Shown here in pieces: positions 34,868 through 43,759 of a DNA stretch of 64,000 nt. The translations under genes were made by a program, and so were the position numbers. The stretch is from UBA935 sp031555615 (GTDB taxonomy: Bacteria > Bacillota > Clostridia > Lachnospirales > Lachnospiraceae), in assembly GCA_031555615.1 (NCBI GenBank), contig JAVBUF010000016.1, forward strand, positions 1-64,000, written 5' to 3'. The notes under the pieces were generated by a model. That model worked only from the letters and a program-made list of their open reading frames with translations. It was not told the origin of the DNA and did no database searches. Position 1 is the stretch's first letter, and every line of letters starts with the position of its first letter.

Positions 34868-36523
34868 ATGATAAAAGTAACGATTAACGGTGAAGAAAGA
34901 CAATATGAAGCAGGTATTCCGTTTGAGCAGATTGCCAGGGATTATCAAACAAAATATAATGATTTGATTGCCTTGGTAATGGAAAACGGAAAAATCAGGG
35001 AACTTCATAAAACACTGAAAAAGGATTGTGAAATTACCTTTATTACGTTGAAAGACGGGATTGGACATAAGGCTTATGTCCGTTCGGCAATCATGCTGCT
35101 GATGACAGCCATTCACCATGTGATGGGTGTGGAGGTTTCGGAAAAGATCAAGGTGGAATTTGCCATCGGTCATGGCTATTATTGCAGTGCCCCCGAGGAT
35201 ATTAAGCTGAATGCTGCCGATATCAAGAGAATTACCGGAAAGATGGATGAACTGGTAGCCCAGGACTTGCCCATTATGAAACGGTCATATCCCCTTGACG
35301 ATGCCATGAACTTGTTCAGAAAACAGGGAATGGAAGAAAAGGAGAAGCTGTTTCGTTTTCGCCGAAGTTCTTCAGTCAATATCTATTGTCTGGATGGATA
35401 TTATGATTATTATTACGGATATATGCTGCCCAGTACAGGGTATATTAAGTATTATGATGTATTGGCTTATGAAAACGGATTGATGCTGCTGTTACCGGAG
35501 CAGAATGATCCTAATAAAATTGCTTTTTTCCAGCCTCGGGAAAAATTATTCGGAACCTTGCAGCAGGCTGAGGAGTGGGGTCGAAAAATGGGCATTAACA
35601 CTGTGGCCGACCTGAATAATGTAGTCTGCAGGGGTGAGATCAACGATATGATTCTGGTGCAGGAAGCCTTACAGGAGAGAAGAATCGGAGAAATCGCTCA
35701 GGATATCGTCAACCGTGGCGGCGTAAAGTTTGTGATGATTGCCGGACCTTCATCTTCCGGTAAAACTACCTTTTCCCATCGATTGTCGATCCAGCTGAGA
35801 ACCTATGGGATGATTCCCCACCCCATTGGGTTAGATGATTATTTTGTGAATCGTGAAAAAACTCCCAGGGATGAAAACGGGGATTACAACTTTGAATGTA
35901 TAGAAGCCATCGATGTGGCACAGTTTAATCAGGATATGGGTGATTTGCTGGCTGGCAGGGAAGTGGAGCTGCCAAGCTTTAATTTCAAAAGCGGTCAGCG
36001 GGAATATAAAGGCAATTTGAAAAAGCTGGGAGCAGATGATATTCTGGTGATTGAGGGCATTCATGGGCTGAATCCCAAAACCTCATTTTCTTTGCCCGAT
36101 GAAAGTAAATATAAGATTTATATCAGTGCTTTGACGGGATTGAATGTGGACGGACACAATCGGATCCCCACTACCGACAGCAGGCTGCTGCGGAGGATGG
36201 TCCGGGATGCCAGAACAAGAGGGGCAAGTGCCGGAAGAACCATTCAAATGTGGCCTTCGGTCCGCAGAGGAGAAGAAGCAAATATTTTTCCTTATCAGGA
36301 AGGTGCCGATGCCATGTTTAATTCTGTTTTAATTTATGAATTGGCAGTTTTAAAGCAGTATGCCGAACCCCTTTTGTTTCAGATCAGTAAAGCAGAACCG
36401 GAATATTATGAAGCCAAACGGCTTTTAAAATTTTTGGAATATTTTATCGGTGTCAGCAGTGAAGCGGTTCCCAATAATTCCATCTGCCGGGAGTTTATCG
36501 GCGGAAGCATATTTCATGCATAG
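34868..36523 (+). CDS. TGS-domain nucleoside kinase (uridine kinase-like)
   Basis: The 551-residue protein combines an N-terminal TGS domain and a threonyl-tRNA-synthetase-like editing-type domain (HHVMGVEVSEKIKVEFAIGHG region) with a C-terminal uridine-kinase/phosphoribulokinase domain: P-loop GPSSSGKTTFSH near residue 295 and ILVIEGIHGLN near residue 395. It is a conserved Clostridia protein annotated as nucleoside kinase; the substrate is not proven. GAGAGGAAGG precedes the ATG. Confidence 0.9.
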   Translation: MIKVTINGEERQYEAGIPFEQIARDYQTKYNDLIALVMENGKIRELHKTLKKDCEITFITLKDGIGHKAYVRSAIMLLMTAIHHVMGVEVSEKIKVEFAIGHGYYCSAPEDIKLNAADIKRITGKMDELVAQDLPIMKRSYPLDDAMNLFRKQGMEEKEKLFRFRRSSSVNIYCLDGYYDYYYGYMLPSTGYIKYYDVLAYENGLMLLLPEQNDPNKIAFFQPREKLFGTLQQAEEWGRKMGINTVADLNNVVCRGEINDMILVQEALQERRIGEIAQDIVNRGGVKFVMIAGPSSSGKTTFSHRLSIQLRTYGMIPHPIGLDDYFVNREKTPRDENGDYNFECIEAIDVAQFNQDMGDLLAGREVELPSFNFKSGQREYKGNLKKLGADDILVIEGIHGLNPKTSFSLPDESKYKIYISALTGLNVDGHNRIPTTDSRLLRRMVRDARTRGASAGRTIQMWPSVRRGEEANIFPYQEGADAMFNSVLIYELAVLKQYAEPLLFQISKAEPEYYEAKRLLKFLEYFIGVSSEAVPNNSICREFIGGSIFHA

Positions 36524-36564
36524 CAAGGTTATGAAATAGCATATGTTATAAAAACATGTTAAAT

Positions 36565-36931
36565 AGTATCAAGTAGAATAAATGATCGCGGCTATTTACC
36601 GGCTCGTCCGGTAAGTGGGCGAGGAAAGTCCGGGCTTCACAGGGCAGGATGCCGGATAACGTCCGGTGGAGGTGACTCCAAGGATAGTGCAACAGAAATG
36701 TACCGCCGGGACAGTGATTGTCCCGGTAAGGGTGGAAGGGCAGTGTAAGAGACTACCGCCCGGCCGGTAACGGTCGGGGCACATGTAAACCCCATTCGAA
36801 GCAAGACCAAACAGAGAGCAACAGGCCGGCCCGGCCTGCTTTCAGGTAGGTCGCTTGAGGCTGCCGGTAACGGCAGTCCTAGATAGATGATCATTCATGA
36901 CATAACCCGGCTTATCGTTCTGCTTGATACT
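36565..36931 (+). ncRNA. rnpB: RNase P RNA (class A)
   Basis: Signature elements appear in order: GAGGAAAGTCCGGGCT (CR-I), ACAGAAATGTACCG, GGTGGAAGGGCAGTGTAAGA, AAACCCCATTCGAAGCAAGA, and CATAACCCGGCTTATCG near the 3' end. The outer P1 helix is 14 bp: AGTATCAAGTAGAA (36565-36578) pairs with 36918-36931 including one G-U. TTT follows. It is the catalytic RNA that matures tRNA 5' ends. Confidence 0.96.
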
Positions 36932-36947
36932 TTTAAATATTATAATT

Positions 36948-37748
36948 ATGAAAAAAATAAAAAAACAAAAATTAAATCTAAAATTAATAATCTTGTCTTT
37001 GGCTTTCTGCCTTCATTTTCAGGCTACCCTAAGTGTGCAGGCACAAGGATTAGGAGCATTGATACAGACCACGACCTTTCAAACGGATTTTGAGGGACTG
37101 GTCTATTTTAATTTGCTGGAAAACAAAGTGCTGGAAGCGGAAGACAGCATCCAGGCCAGTGAAACTGTCAGGGATACTTTTGTCAGAATCAATATGAGCG
37201 GCTATTATGGCAGCGGTAATGTGTTTGATATTACCGAAGATGAAATCATCGTGATCAGCAACCGCCATGTTCTGCAGCATTGGGGGGAAGACAGCTATGT
37301 GACCTTCATGGATGGAAGGGTGGCAGAAGGGAAACTGCTTTATCTGTCGGAGGAAAAGGATGTGGGCTTCCTCAGTATTGCAACCGGTCAGTTTACCTAT
37401 GAGGAATTGCTGGGAATGCGAAGTGTAAGAAAAAATTTAGATTTTTATGAAAAGTTAAATGAAGGAGAAAGTTTCTTCGTGTTAAATATAACGAGTGATA
37501 TTTATAGGCCGGAGATGCATCAGGGAACAATTGTTGATAAAAATTGTTATATAGCGGATTTCGAGACTTACATGATCTATACCAAGTCTTTTGGCGAACC
37601 GGGAATGTCGGGGAGTGGTATGTTTAATGGCAGGGGAGCCTATCTCGGTATGGTTACAGCCGGGACCAGTGAAAATGAATTGGTGGGTATCAGACTGCCG
37701 GATATCCTGGAGGAATATCAGAAAGCACAAAAAAACCGCCTTACATGA
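36948..37748 (+). CDS. Secreted trypsin-like serine protease domain protein
   Basis: The 266-residue product has a signal peptide (basic start, hydrophobic core to about residue 26, then VQAQ). A chymotrypsin-fold domain follows with a plausible catalytic triad: His in SNRHVLQHW, Asp in EEKDVGFLSI and Ser in GEPGMSGSGMFN. It is therefore a likely extracytoplasmic protease, without a PDZ domain. No ribosome binding site precedes the ATG at 36948; TATAAT (36941-36946) lies directly upstream. The start or mode of initiation is therefore uncertain. Confidence 0.75.
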   Translation: MKKIKKQKLNLKLIILSLAFCLHFQATLSVQAQGLGALIQTTTFQTDFEGLVYFNLLENKVLEAEDSIQASETVRDTFVRINMSGYYGSGNVFDITEDEIIVISNRHVLQHWGEDSYVTFMDGRVAEGKLLYLSEEKDVGFLSIATGQFTYEELLGMRSVRKNLDFYEKLNEGESFFVLNITSDIYRPEMHQGTIVDKNCYIADFETYMIYTKSFGEPGMSGSGMFNGRGAYLGMVTAGTSENELVGIRLPDILEEYQKAQKNRLT

Positions 37749-37769
37749 CGGGGTAAGCCGGTTGGTTTT
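37734..37769. terminator. Bidirectional terminator between the protease gene and rpsT
   Basis: AACCGCCTTAC (37734-37744) pairs with GTAAGCCGGTT (37753-37763) with one mismatch. On the minus strand a run of seven T follows, so it best serves rpsT; on the plus strand TTTT follows. Confidence 0.8.
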
Positions 37770-37800
37770 GCATATTTTTATGTTATGATATCTGAGCGAA

Positions 37801-38064
37801 TTAAGCCATCTTATTAACAGCCTGTGCTAAACGAGATACTTTTCTGGAAGAAGTATTCTTGTGGTAAACACCCTTGGTAGTAGCTTTGTCAAGAGCGGTT
37901 GTAGCAGCTGTTAAAGCTTCCTGTGCTGCGCTCTTATCATTTGCATCGATAGCAGCATATACTTTCTTGATAGAAGTTTTCACACCGGATTTAATAGCTT
38001 TGTTTCTGTCAGCTTTGGTCTGATTTACTAAAATTCTCTTTTTTGCAGATTTAATATTTGCCAA
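37801..38064 (-). CDS. rpsT: 30S ribosomal protein S20
   Basis: The 87-residue basic protein begins MANIKSAKKRILVNQ and matches S20 in full, including KTSIKKVYAAI and the C-terminal SSRKVSRLAQAVNKMA. It binds 16S rRNA early in 30S assembly. The start codon is TTG (38062-38064), with AGGAGG 9 bases upstream. The non-ATG start is known for this gene in several bacteria. Confidence 0.97.
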   Translation of the reverse strand: MANIKSAKKRILVNQTKADRNKAIKSGVKTSIKKVYAAIDANDKSAAQEALTAATTALDKATTKGVYHKNTSSRKVSRLAQAVNKMA

Positions 38065-38155
38065 GTCCTTACACCTCCTACTGAAATAGTCCCTGTACGG
38101 GCAATATTTCCATTAAATCCGGACACGGACGTTTTAATAGAAACACACGCATTTA

Positions 38156-38184
38156 ATTTTAGATGAAGAGTTTGCATCTGTCAA
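38156..38184 (-). promoter_or_regulatory. Promoter of rpsT
   Basis: On the minus strand TTGACA (38184-38179), a 17-base spacer and TAAAAT (38161-38156). It leaves an untranslated leader of about 85 bases. Confidence 0.75.
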
Positions 38185-38276
38185 TACATATTTTATAAAA
38201 ATTTGTAAAATATAGCTAGTAGAGAAGAAATTTCTATTGCATAGTGTATACTAATAAAAGAATTTGGAGCAGACAG

Positions 38277-39185
38277 ATGAACAGTTTCAGGGTAAGAACC
38301 GATTTGGCACTGGAAGCCAGAGAGAACATGGAAGATGACGCCGAAGGCTTGAGAGGTGTCAGTGTAGAGGAAACTTATAATGAAGAAAGCGAAGTCAGAG
38401 TGACCAAGGTAGTGATTGAAACCAAAAATGGGTCTAAAGCCATGGGGAAACCTATTGGAACTTATATCACCCTGGAAGCCCCGGCCATGATCGAACCGGA
38501 TGAAGAATATCACAAAGAAATATCGTCGGTTTTAGCAGGACAGCTAAGTGAAATTATTCCCAATTTGGATGAGGAACAGTCGGTGTTAGTGGTGGGACTG
38601 GGGAATCGTGATGTAACAGCAGACGCACTGGGACCGAATGTGGTAGATAATCTGATTGTTACAAGGCATATGGTAAGGGAATTCGGCAAGGCTGCTTATA
38701 ATAAGGATAAAGTGCATATGATCAGCGGTATGATTCCCGGAGTTATGGCCAAAACCGGTATGGAAACGGCGGAAATCATACAAGGTATTGTGAAACAGAC
38801 CAAGCCGGATGTGGTGGTGGTAATTGACGCACTGGCAGCCCGTTCCACCAAGCGGCTGAACCGCACCATTCAGATCACCAATACCGGTATCCATCCCGGA
38901 TCAGGGGTGGGCAATCACCGCAATGCGCTGACCGAGGAAAGTCTGGGGGTACCGGTGGTTGCCATCGGGGTGCCGACAGTTGTGGATGCAGCTACCATTG
39001 TCAGCGATGCCATTGATAAAGCAGTAAAAGAAAGCGGCGAAGAGCATCATGCCATCAAGGAAGACATGATAAACGGTCTGGGGGAACTCAGAAACATGTA
39101 TGTAACCGGAAAAGATGTGGATTTTGAAATCAAGCAAATCAGTCACATTTTATGTGATGCGATAAACGGAGCACTGGATATATAG
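38277..39185 (+). CDS. gpr: Germination protease GPR
   Basis: The 302-residue protein matches the spore endopeptidase that degrades small acid-soluble proteins at germination: VRTDLALEARE near the N-terminus (site of zymogen processing), VVGLGNRDVTADALGP, VVVIDALAARSTKR and GIHPGSGVGNHR. It is shorter than the Bacillus enzyme at the C-terminus. It shows that the organism makes endospores. GGAG precedes ATG 38277. The gene converges on spoIIP. Confidence 0.96.
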   Translation: MNSFRVRTDLALEARENMEDDAEGLRGVSVEETYNEESEVRVTKVVIETKNGSKAMGKPIGTYITLEAPAMIEPDEEYHKEISSVLAGQLSEIIPNLDEEQSVLVVGLGNRDVTADALGPNVVDNLIVTRHMVREFGKAAYNKDKVHMISGMIPGVMAKTGMETAEIIQGIVKQTKPDVVVVIDALAARSTKRLNRTIQITNTGIHPGSGVGNHRNALTEESLGVPVVAIGVPTVVDAATIVSDAIDKAVKESGEEHHAIKEDMINGLGELRNMYVTGKDVDFEIKQISHILCDAINGALDI

Positions 39186-39197
39186 TGCTCCGTTTAT
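39162..39197. terminator. Shared bidirectional terminator of gpr and spoIIP
   Basis: ATAAACGGAGCACT (39162-39175) pairs perfectly with 39184-39197. The stem includes the last codons and stop codons of both convergent genes (gpr TAG 39183-39185, spoIIP TAA 39196-39194). Confidence 0.85.
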
Positions 39198-40495
39198 ACA
39201 TTACCGCTTAAAACAGTAGCAATAATATGGGCCAGGGGATCGCAGGCATTCATGATTTCCTCCACTGTATTGGTCTGGGCCCCCAGTTCGATCAGAGTGG
39301 TCTTGGGCTTGACGTGCATATTATAGCGATAGGCCTTCAGATATATTTTCCGGGCCAGGCCGGGATAATACTCATTGGCCACCACCTGTTCCTGAAAGGA
39401 AAAAGCCAGATTTTCATCAATGTAAGGATTTTCCAGATAATCAATATTACCGGTCCGTTTGGTGTAGCTTAAGCCGTTAAAGAACATAAAACGTGCCGTG
39501 GGACGGCCCTGTAAGTTCATCACCAGTTTCTTTCCGTCCGTCATGGCATCGCGATGAAGATCGATTACCACCTCGATGGAAGGATGATCGGCCAATAATT
39601 GCTCAATAGCAGGGAGCGCATTGGAGTAGGCATAATCCCGGCTTTCCACATCATATTCACCGGTATGGTGCAGAACATTGAAACCGTATTGATCCCGCAG
39701 GATTGAAGCAAGGCGCTCACCGGCACCCACAATCGTGGTAGCAGGGTCGCCGGGAATGGAATCAGCAAAGGCTTCCTGAGAATGGGTGTGATAAATCAGA
39801 ATCTTGGGTTCGTCGGTATATCTGTCAATTGTCATTTTGCGATTTAGTAAATTTTCCAGGTTGACTGTTTTATCAGTAATGTCAGTGGTAGAATCGATGG
39901 CATAAAAGTTGGTAAGCAGGTCATTATAAGTAAACCCCTCCGACCAGTCATAGGTATAAGCCGGATAATCAGGAACCACAAAAGAAGAAGCGGTATCAGA
40001 ATCCTGTTCCGTTTCAGTATCGATGGTTGGATCCTGGGGACTGTTTTCTTCCAAAAGAGCCTGGAGCATACTTTCTTCGATATGCATGGCGGAATCATTA
40101 TAGTCTAATTCGCTTTCCGGAATATTTTTTGTATCCTCATCCATGCCTTCCTGCCGGATCAACATATCTTTGGTCAAAGCATCCTCCACCTCAGGGGATT
40201 TGACGGAAATCCGTTCGCTGTAATAATATAGCGGCATTTGTTTTAACAAGGCGGTTTCCAGGGAAGCGGTCAGTCCGGAAGCGGCATCATCGTCATCCAG
40301 GAAGGAAAGCAAAGGCATTAAGCTGATGGACATTTGCCGGCTGAATGCGGAGCGGATCAGGATTTTGAGATTTCCGGCTGTTTCTGATTTTGGGTTCCGG
40401 TGCTCCCACCCCACCTTAATTGTGCAAAAAAGGGTAGCGGTCAGCAGGAGGATAATAGACCATCTTAAAATTTTCTTATTAATTTTGGCAAACAT
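39194..40495 (-). CDS. spoIIP: Stage II sporulation protein P
   Basis: The 433-residue protein has an N-terminal membrane anchor (about residues 10-30), a long linker rich in Asp/Glu, and the SpoIIP amidase/endopeptidase domain with ILIYHTHSQEAF near residue 230 and VVIDLHRDAM, the zinc-ligand regions. It removes peptidoglycan during engulfment together with SpoIID and SpoIIM. GGAG lies 6 bases before ATG 40495; ATG 40510 lacks such a site. In Bacilli gpr and spoIIP are in the same direction; here they converge. Confidence 0.95.
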   Translation of the reverse strand: MFAKINKKILRWSIILLLTATLFCTIKVGWEHRNPKSETAGNLKILIRSAFSRQMSISLMPLLSFLDDDDAASGLTASLETALLKQMPLYYYSERISVKSPEVEDALTKDMLIRQEGMDEDTKNIPESELDYNDSAMHIEESMLQALLEENSPQDPTIDTETEQDSDTASSFVVPDYPAYTYDWSEGFTYNDLLTNFYAIDSTTDITDKTVNLENLLNRKMTIDRYTDEPKILIYHTHSQEAFADSIPGDPATTIVGAGERLASILRDQYGFNVLHHTGEYDVESRDYAYSNALPAIEQLLADHPSIEVVIDLHRDAMTDGKKLVMNLQGRPTARFMFFNGLSYTKRTGNIDYLENPYIDENLAFSFQEQVVANEYYPGLARKIYLKAYRYNMHVKPKTTLIELGAQTNTVEEIMNACDPLAHIIATVLSGNV

Positions 40496-40558
40496 ATTTT
40501 CTCCAAACATACCGCTGTTGCGGCATAAATAATTCTAGACAAGTATATGCAACAAGGC

Positions 40559-40588
40559 TGGACAATGTGCAAAGATTTATGATATACT
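40559..40588 (+). promoter_or_regulatory. Candidate promoter of lepA
   Basis: TGGACA at 40559-40564, an 18-base spacer and TATACT at 40583-40588, ending 29 bases before the lepA start. Confidence 0.6.
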
Positions 40589-40617
40589 TAATCGCATTTA
40601 TTGAAGGAGGCATGGCA

Positions 40618-42432
40618 ATGGCAGGCGCAGACCAGAGTAAAATCAGAAATTTTTGTATTGTGGCACATATTGATCACGGTAAGTCCACATTAGCAGATAG
40701 AATCATCGAACAAACCGGACTGTTGACCAGCCGGGAAATGCAGGCTCAGATTTTGGATAATATGGATTTGGAGCGGGAACGGGGCATTACCATAAAGGCG
40801 CAGACCGTTCGCGTTATTTATAAAGCCAGAGATGGTGAAGAATATGTATTTAATTTAATTGATACCCCCGGACATGTAGATTTTAATTATGAGGTAAGCC
40901 GCAGTCTGGCCGCCTGTGACGGAGCTATCCTGGTGGTGGATGCCGCTCAGGGCATCGAAGCCCAGACCCTGGCCAATGTATACCTGGCTTTGGACCACAA
41001 TCTGGATGTCTTTCCGGTAATCAATAAGATTGACTTACCCAGTGCCGATCCGGAACGGGTCAAGGAAGAAATCGAAGATGTCATCGGCCTGGAAGCCCAT
41101 GACGCACCGTTGATTTCAGCCAAAAACGGAATCGGAATAGAAGAAGTACTGGAAGCTGTTGTAGCCAAGATACCGGCTCCTCAAGGAAGTCCGGACAATC
41201 CCCTGCAGGCCCTGATTTTCGATTCTTTATACGATCCTTATAAAGGGGTAATTATTTTCTGCCGGATTAAGGAAGGCGTTGTTAAAAAAGGGACACCGAT
41301 TAAAATGATGGCTACCGGTGCCCAGACCGAGGTAGTGGAAGTGGGATATTTTGGTGCCGGACAGTTTATTCCCTGTGAAGAATTAAGTGCCGGTATGGTT
41401 GGCTATATTACCGCATCCATCAAAAATGTAAAAGATACGGCGGTGGGCGATACCGTCACCAATGCCCAGAACCCCTGTAAAGAGCCCTTGCCGGGTTATA
41501 AAAAAGTACAATCCATGGTCTACTGCGGAGTGTACCCGGCGGATGGAGCAAAATACCCCGATTTGCGGGATGCTTTGGAAAAGTTGCAGTTAAATGATGC
41601 TTCCCTGCATTATGAGCCGGAAACGTCAGTAGCTTTGGGATTTGGCTTCCGCTGCGGATTTTTAGGCCTGCTGCATCTGGAAATCATCCAGGAGCGGCTG
41701 GAGCGGGAATACAATTTGGATCTGGTAACCACAGCTCCCAGTGTTATCTATAAAGTGCACAAGCACAATGGGGATGTTATTGATCTGACTAATCCCACCA
41801 ATTTACCGGACCCCACCGAGATTGCTTTTATGGAGGAGCCGGTAGTATCTGCTGAAATCATGGTAACTACGGAGTTTATCGGTTCCATTATGGAACTGTG
41901 TCAGGAACGCCGGGGCCGGTACCTTGGGATGGAATATATTGAAGGCACCCGGGCGGTTTTGCGATATGAGCTGCCTTTGAATGAAATTATTTATGACTTT
42001 TTTGATGCCTTGAAGTCCCGTTCCAAAGGATATGCATCTTTTGACTATGAATTAAAAGGATATGAACAGTCCGAGCTGGTGAAGCTGGACGTATTGATCA
42101 ACAAAGAAGAGGTGGATGCTCTGTCCTTTATTGTTCACCGGGACAGTGCTTATGAGCGGGGCCGCAGGATGTGCGAAAAGCTGAAGGATGAGATCCCCAG
42201 ACATTTGTTTGAGATTCCCATTCAGGCGGCGGTAGGCGGCAAGGTTATTGCCAGAGAGACCGTCAAAGCCATGCGAAAAGACGTTCTGGCCAAGTGTTAC
42301 GGCGGTGACATCACCCGTAAGAAAAAACTGTTGGAGAAGCAGAAGGAAGGTAAAAAGCGGATGCGCCAGATCGGTAATGTGGAAATACCGCAGAAAGCCT
42401 TTATGAGTGTGCTGAAGTTGGATGAGGATTGA
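40618..42432 (+). CDS. lepA: Elongation factor 4 (LepA)
   Basis: The 604-residue translational GTPase has G1 AHIDHGKSTLAD, G2 ERGITIKAQTV, G3 DTPGHVDF, G4 NKIDLP, and the LepA-specific C-terminal domain ending near KKRMRQIGNVEIPQKAFM. It acts on ribosomes, remodelling stalled complexes. The start at 40618 has AAGGAGG 7 bases upstream; ATG 40612 is too close. Confidence 0.97.
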   Translation: MAGADQSKIRNFCIVAHIDHGKSTLADRIIEQTGLLTSREMQAQILDNMDLERERGITIKAQTVRVIYKARDGEEYVFNLIDTPGHVDFNYEVSRSLAACDGAILVVDAAQGIEAQTLANVYLALDHNLDVFPVINKIDLPSADPERVKEEIEDVIGLEAHDAPLISAKNGIGIEEVLEAVVAKIPAPQGSPDNPLQALIFDSLYDPYKGVIIFCRIKEGVVKKGTPIKMMATGAQTEVVEVGYFGAGQFIPCEELSAGMVGYITASIKNVKDTAVGDTVTNAQNPCKEPLPGYKKVQSMVYCGVYPADGAKYPDLRDALEKLQLNDASLHYEPETSVALGFGFRCGFLGLLHLEIIQERLEREYNLDLVTTAPSVIYKVHKHNGDVIDLTNPTNLPDPTEIAFMEEPVVSAEIMVTTEFIGSIMELCQERRGRYLGMEYIEGTRAVLRYELPLNEIIYDFFDALKSRSKGYASFDYELKGYEQSELVKLDVLINKEEVDALSFIVHRDSAYERGRRMCEKLKDEIPRHLFEIPIQAAVGGKVIARETVKAMRKDVLAKCYGGDITRKKKLLEKQKEGKKRMRQIGNVEIPQKAFMSVLKLDED

Positions 42433-42442
42433 TTTCTCCGGG

Positions 42443-42480
42443 AGGTTGTGGAGATATGTAGGTTGTGTTGTGAGGTTGTG
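42443..42480 (+). repeat. Three short direct repeats AGGTTGTG
   Basis: AGGTTGTG occurs at 42443-42450, 42460-42467 and 42473-42480, within a G/T-rich stretch between lepA and hemW. The function is unknown, possibly none. Confidence 0.4.
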
Positions 42481-42523
42481 AGGCTGCGTTACGTTTTCGA
42501 ATGAAGAGAAAGGAGTGTGGAGG

Positions 42524-43687
42524 ATGAAACCTTTGAGTGTTTATGTTCACATTCCTTTTTGTGTGCAGAAATGTTTTTATTGTGATTTTTTATCGGCACC
42601 TGCAGGGGAAGGGGAAAAAGAGAGGTATATAGAAGCACTTTTGGGTGAAATGGAGCGGGAATCTTGCAATTATGTAAACCATCAGGTTCAGACAGTATTT
42701 ATTGGTGGTGGAACACCTTCTGCGTTGGAGGAAGGGGATATTGAAAGAATATTATGTAAACTAAGAGACGGATTTTGTTTTGCGGAGCTGATGGAAATTT
42801 CCATTGAGGTGAATCCAGGGACGGTTTCTTATGAAAAACTGCGACGTTACCGGGAGGCTGGGATCAACCGGCTGAGTATCGGTATGCAGTCGGCGGATGA
42901 TGGGGAACTGAGGATGCTGGGGCGTATTCATACATGGGGTGACGGGGTGCAGACTTATGAAAATGCGCGACGGGCTGGCTTTGAAAATATCAATATTGAT
43001 GTGATGGGCGCGTTGCCGGGGCAAAGCCGGACTTCTTATGAGGAGACGTTGAGGCGGGTAATTGCACTACAGCCGGAACATATATCCGCTTATAGTTTGA
43101 TCGTTGAAGAAGGGACGCCCTTTTTTGAACGATTTGGCAGGAATGGGGATCGGGAAAATCTGCTGCCCACAGAAGAGGAAGAGCGGGAGATGGATCAATT
43201 AACCGAAAAGTTACTGGGAGAAGAAAATTACAACCGTTATGAAATATCCAATTATACAAAACCCGGCCATGAATGCCGGCATAATCAGGTTTACTGGCGG
43301 CGGGGCGACTATGTCGGTTTTGGTCTTGGGGCAGCATCAATGGTGGGAAATGTACGCTGGAGCAATACCCGGGATTTGGGAAGATATAACGACGGAGAAG
43401 CAGACGGCAAAAGAGCAGACGGCAAAAAAGCAGTCATTCAGGAAAATCGGCAAGTATTAACAATATACGAGCAAATGGAAGAGTTTATGTTTTTGGGCTT
43501 AAGGCTCACCGCGGGTGTCAGCAAAACGGAGTTTTACCGCTGCTTCGGACAGCGGATTGAGGAGGTGTACGGGGCAGTACTTTCGCAGCTGGAACAGGAA
43601 AAATTAATAAAAACAGGAGGGTATATCCAGCTTACGCCTTATGGAAGGGACATCAGTAATTATGTGATGGCTCGGTTTTTATTTTAA
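42524..43687 (+). CDS. hemW: Heme chaperone HemW (radical SAM)
   Basis: The 387-residue protein has the radical SAM motif CVQKCFYCDF (CxxxCxxC), the GGGTPSAL SAM-binding region, SIGMQSADD and the HemW-type C-terminal domain with NQVYWRRGDYVGFGLGAAS. It is homologous to oxygen-independent coproporphyrinogen oxidases but the family delivers heme. It follows lepA as in Firmicutes. AAAGGAG lies 8 bases before ATG 42524. Residues around RYNDGEADGKRADGKKA form a short lysine/aspartate repeat not typical for the family. Confidence 0.95.
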   Translation: MKPLSVYVHIPFCVQKCFYCDFLSAPAGEGEKERYIEALLGEMERESCNYVNHQVQTVFIGGGTPSALEEGDIERILCKLRDGFCFAELMEISIEVNPGTVSYEKLRRYREAGINRLSIGMQSADDGELRMLGRIHTWGDGVQTYENARRAGFENINIDVMGALPGQSRTSYEETLRRVIALQPEHISAYSLIVEEGTPFFERFGRNGDRENLLPTEEEEREMDQLTEKLLGEENYNRYEISNYTKPGHECRHNQVYWRRGDYVGFGLGAASMVGNVRWSNTRDLGRYNDGEADGKRADGKKAVIQENRQVLTIYEQMEEFMFLGLRLTAGVSKTEFYRCFGQRIEEVYGAVLSQLEQEKLIKTGGYIQLTPYGRDISNYVMARFLF

Positions 43688-43705
43688 ATTGTAAGGTGGA
43701 AAGGC

Positions 43706-43733
43706 ACTTGCCGGAACCCAAGGTCATAGAATA
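43706..43733 (+). promoter_or_regulatory. Possible SigE/SigK-type promoter of sigK
   Basis: CATAGAATA at 43725-43733 fits the mother-cell -10 consensus CATAnnnTA and an AC at 43706-43707 is 17 bases before it, as in SigK promoters. The -35 signal is very short, so this is a weak call. Confidence 0.4.
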
Positions 43734-43759
43734 GTAAAAAATGACTTTGAGGGCACCTT

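Noticed and set aside
38221..38260. SigG-type promoter before gpr
   Set aside because: TATACTA is at 38247-38253, but no convincing SigG -35 element lies 17-18 bases upstream.
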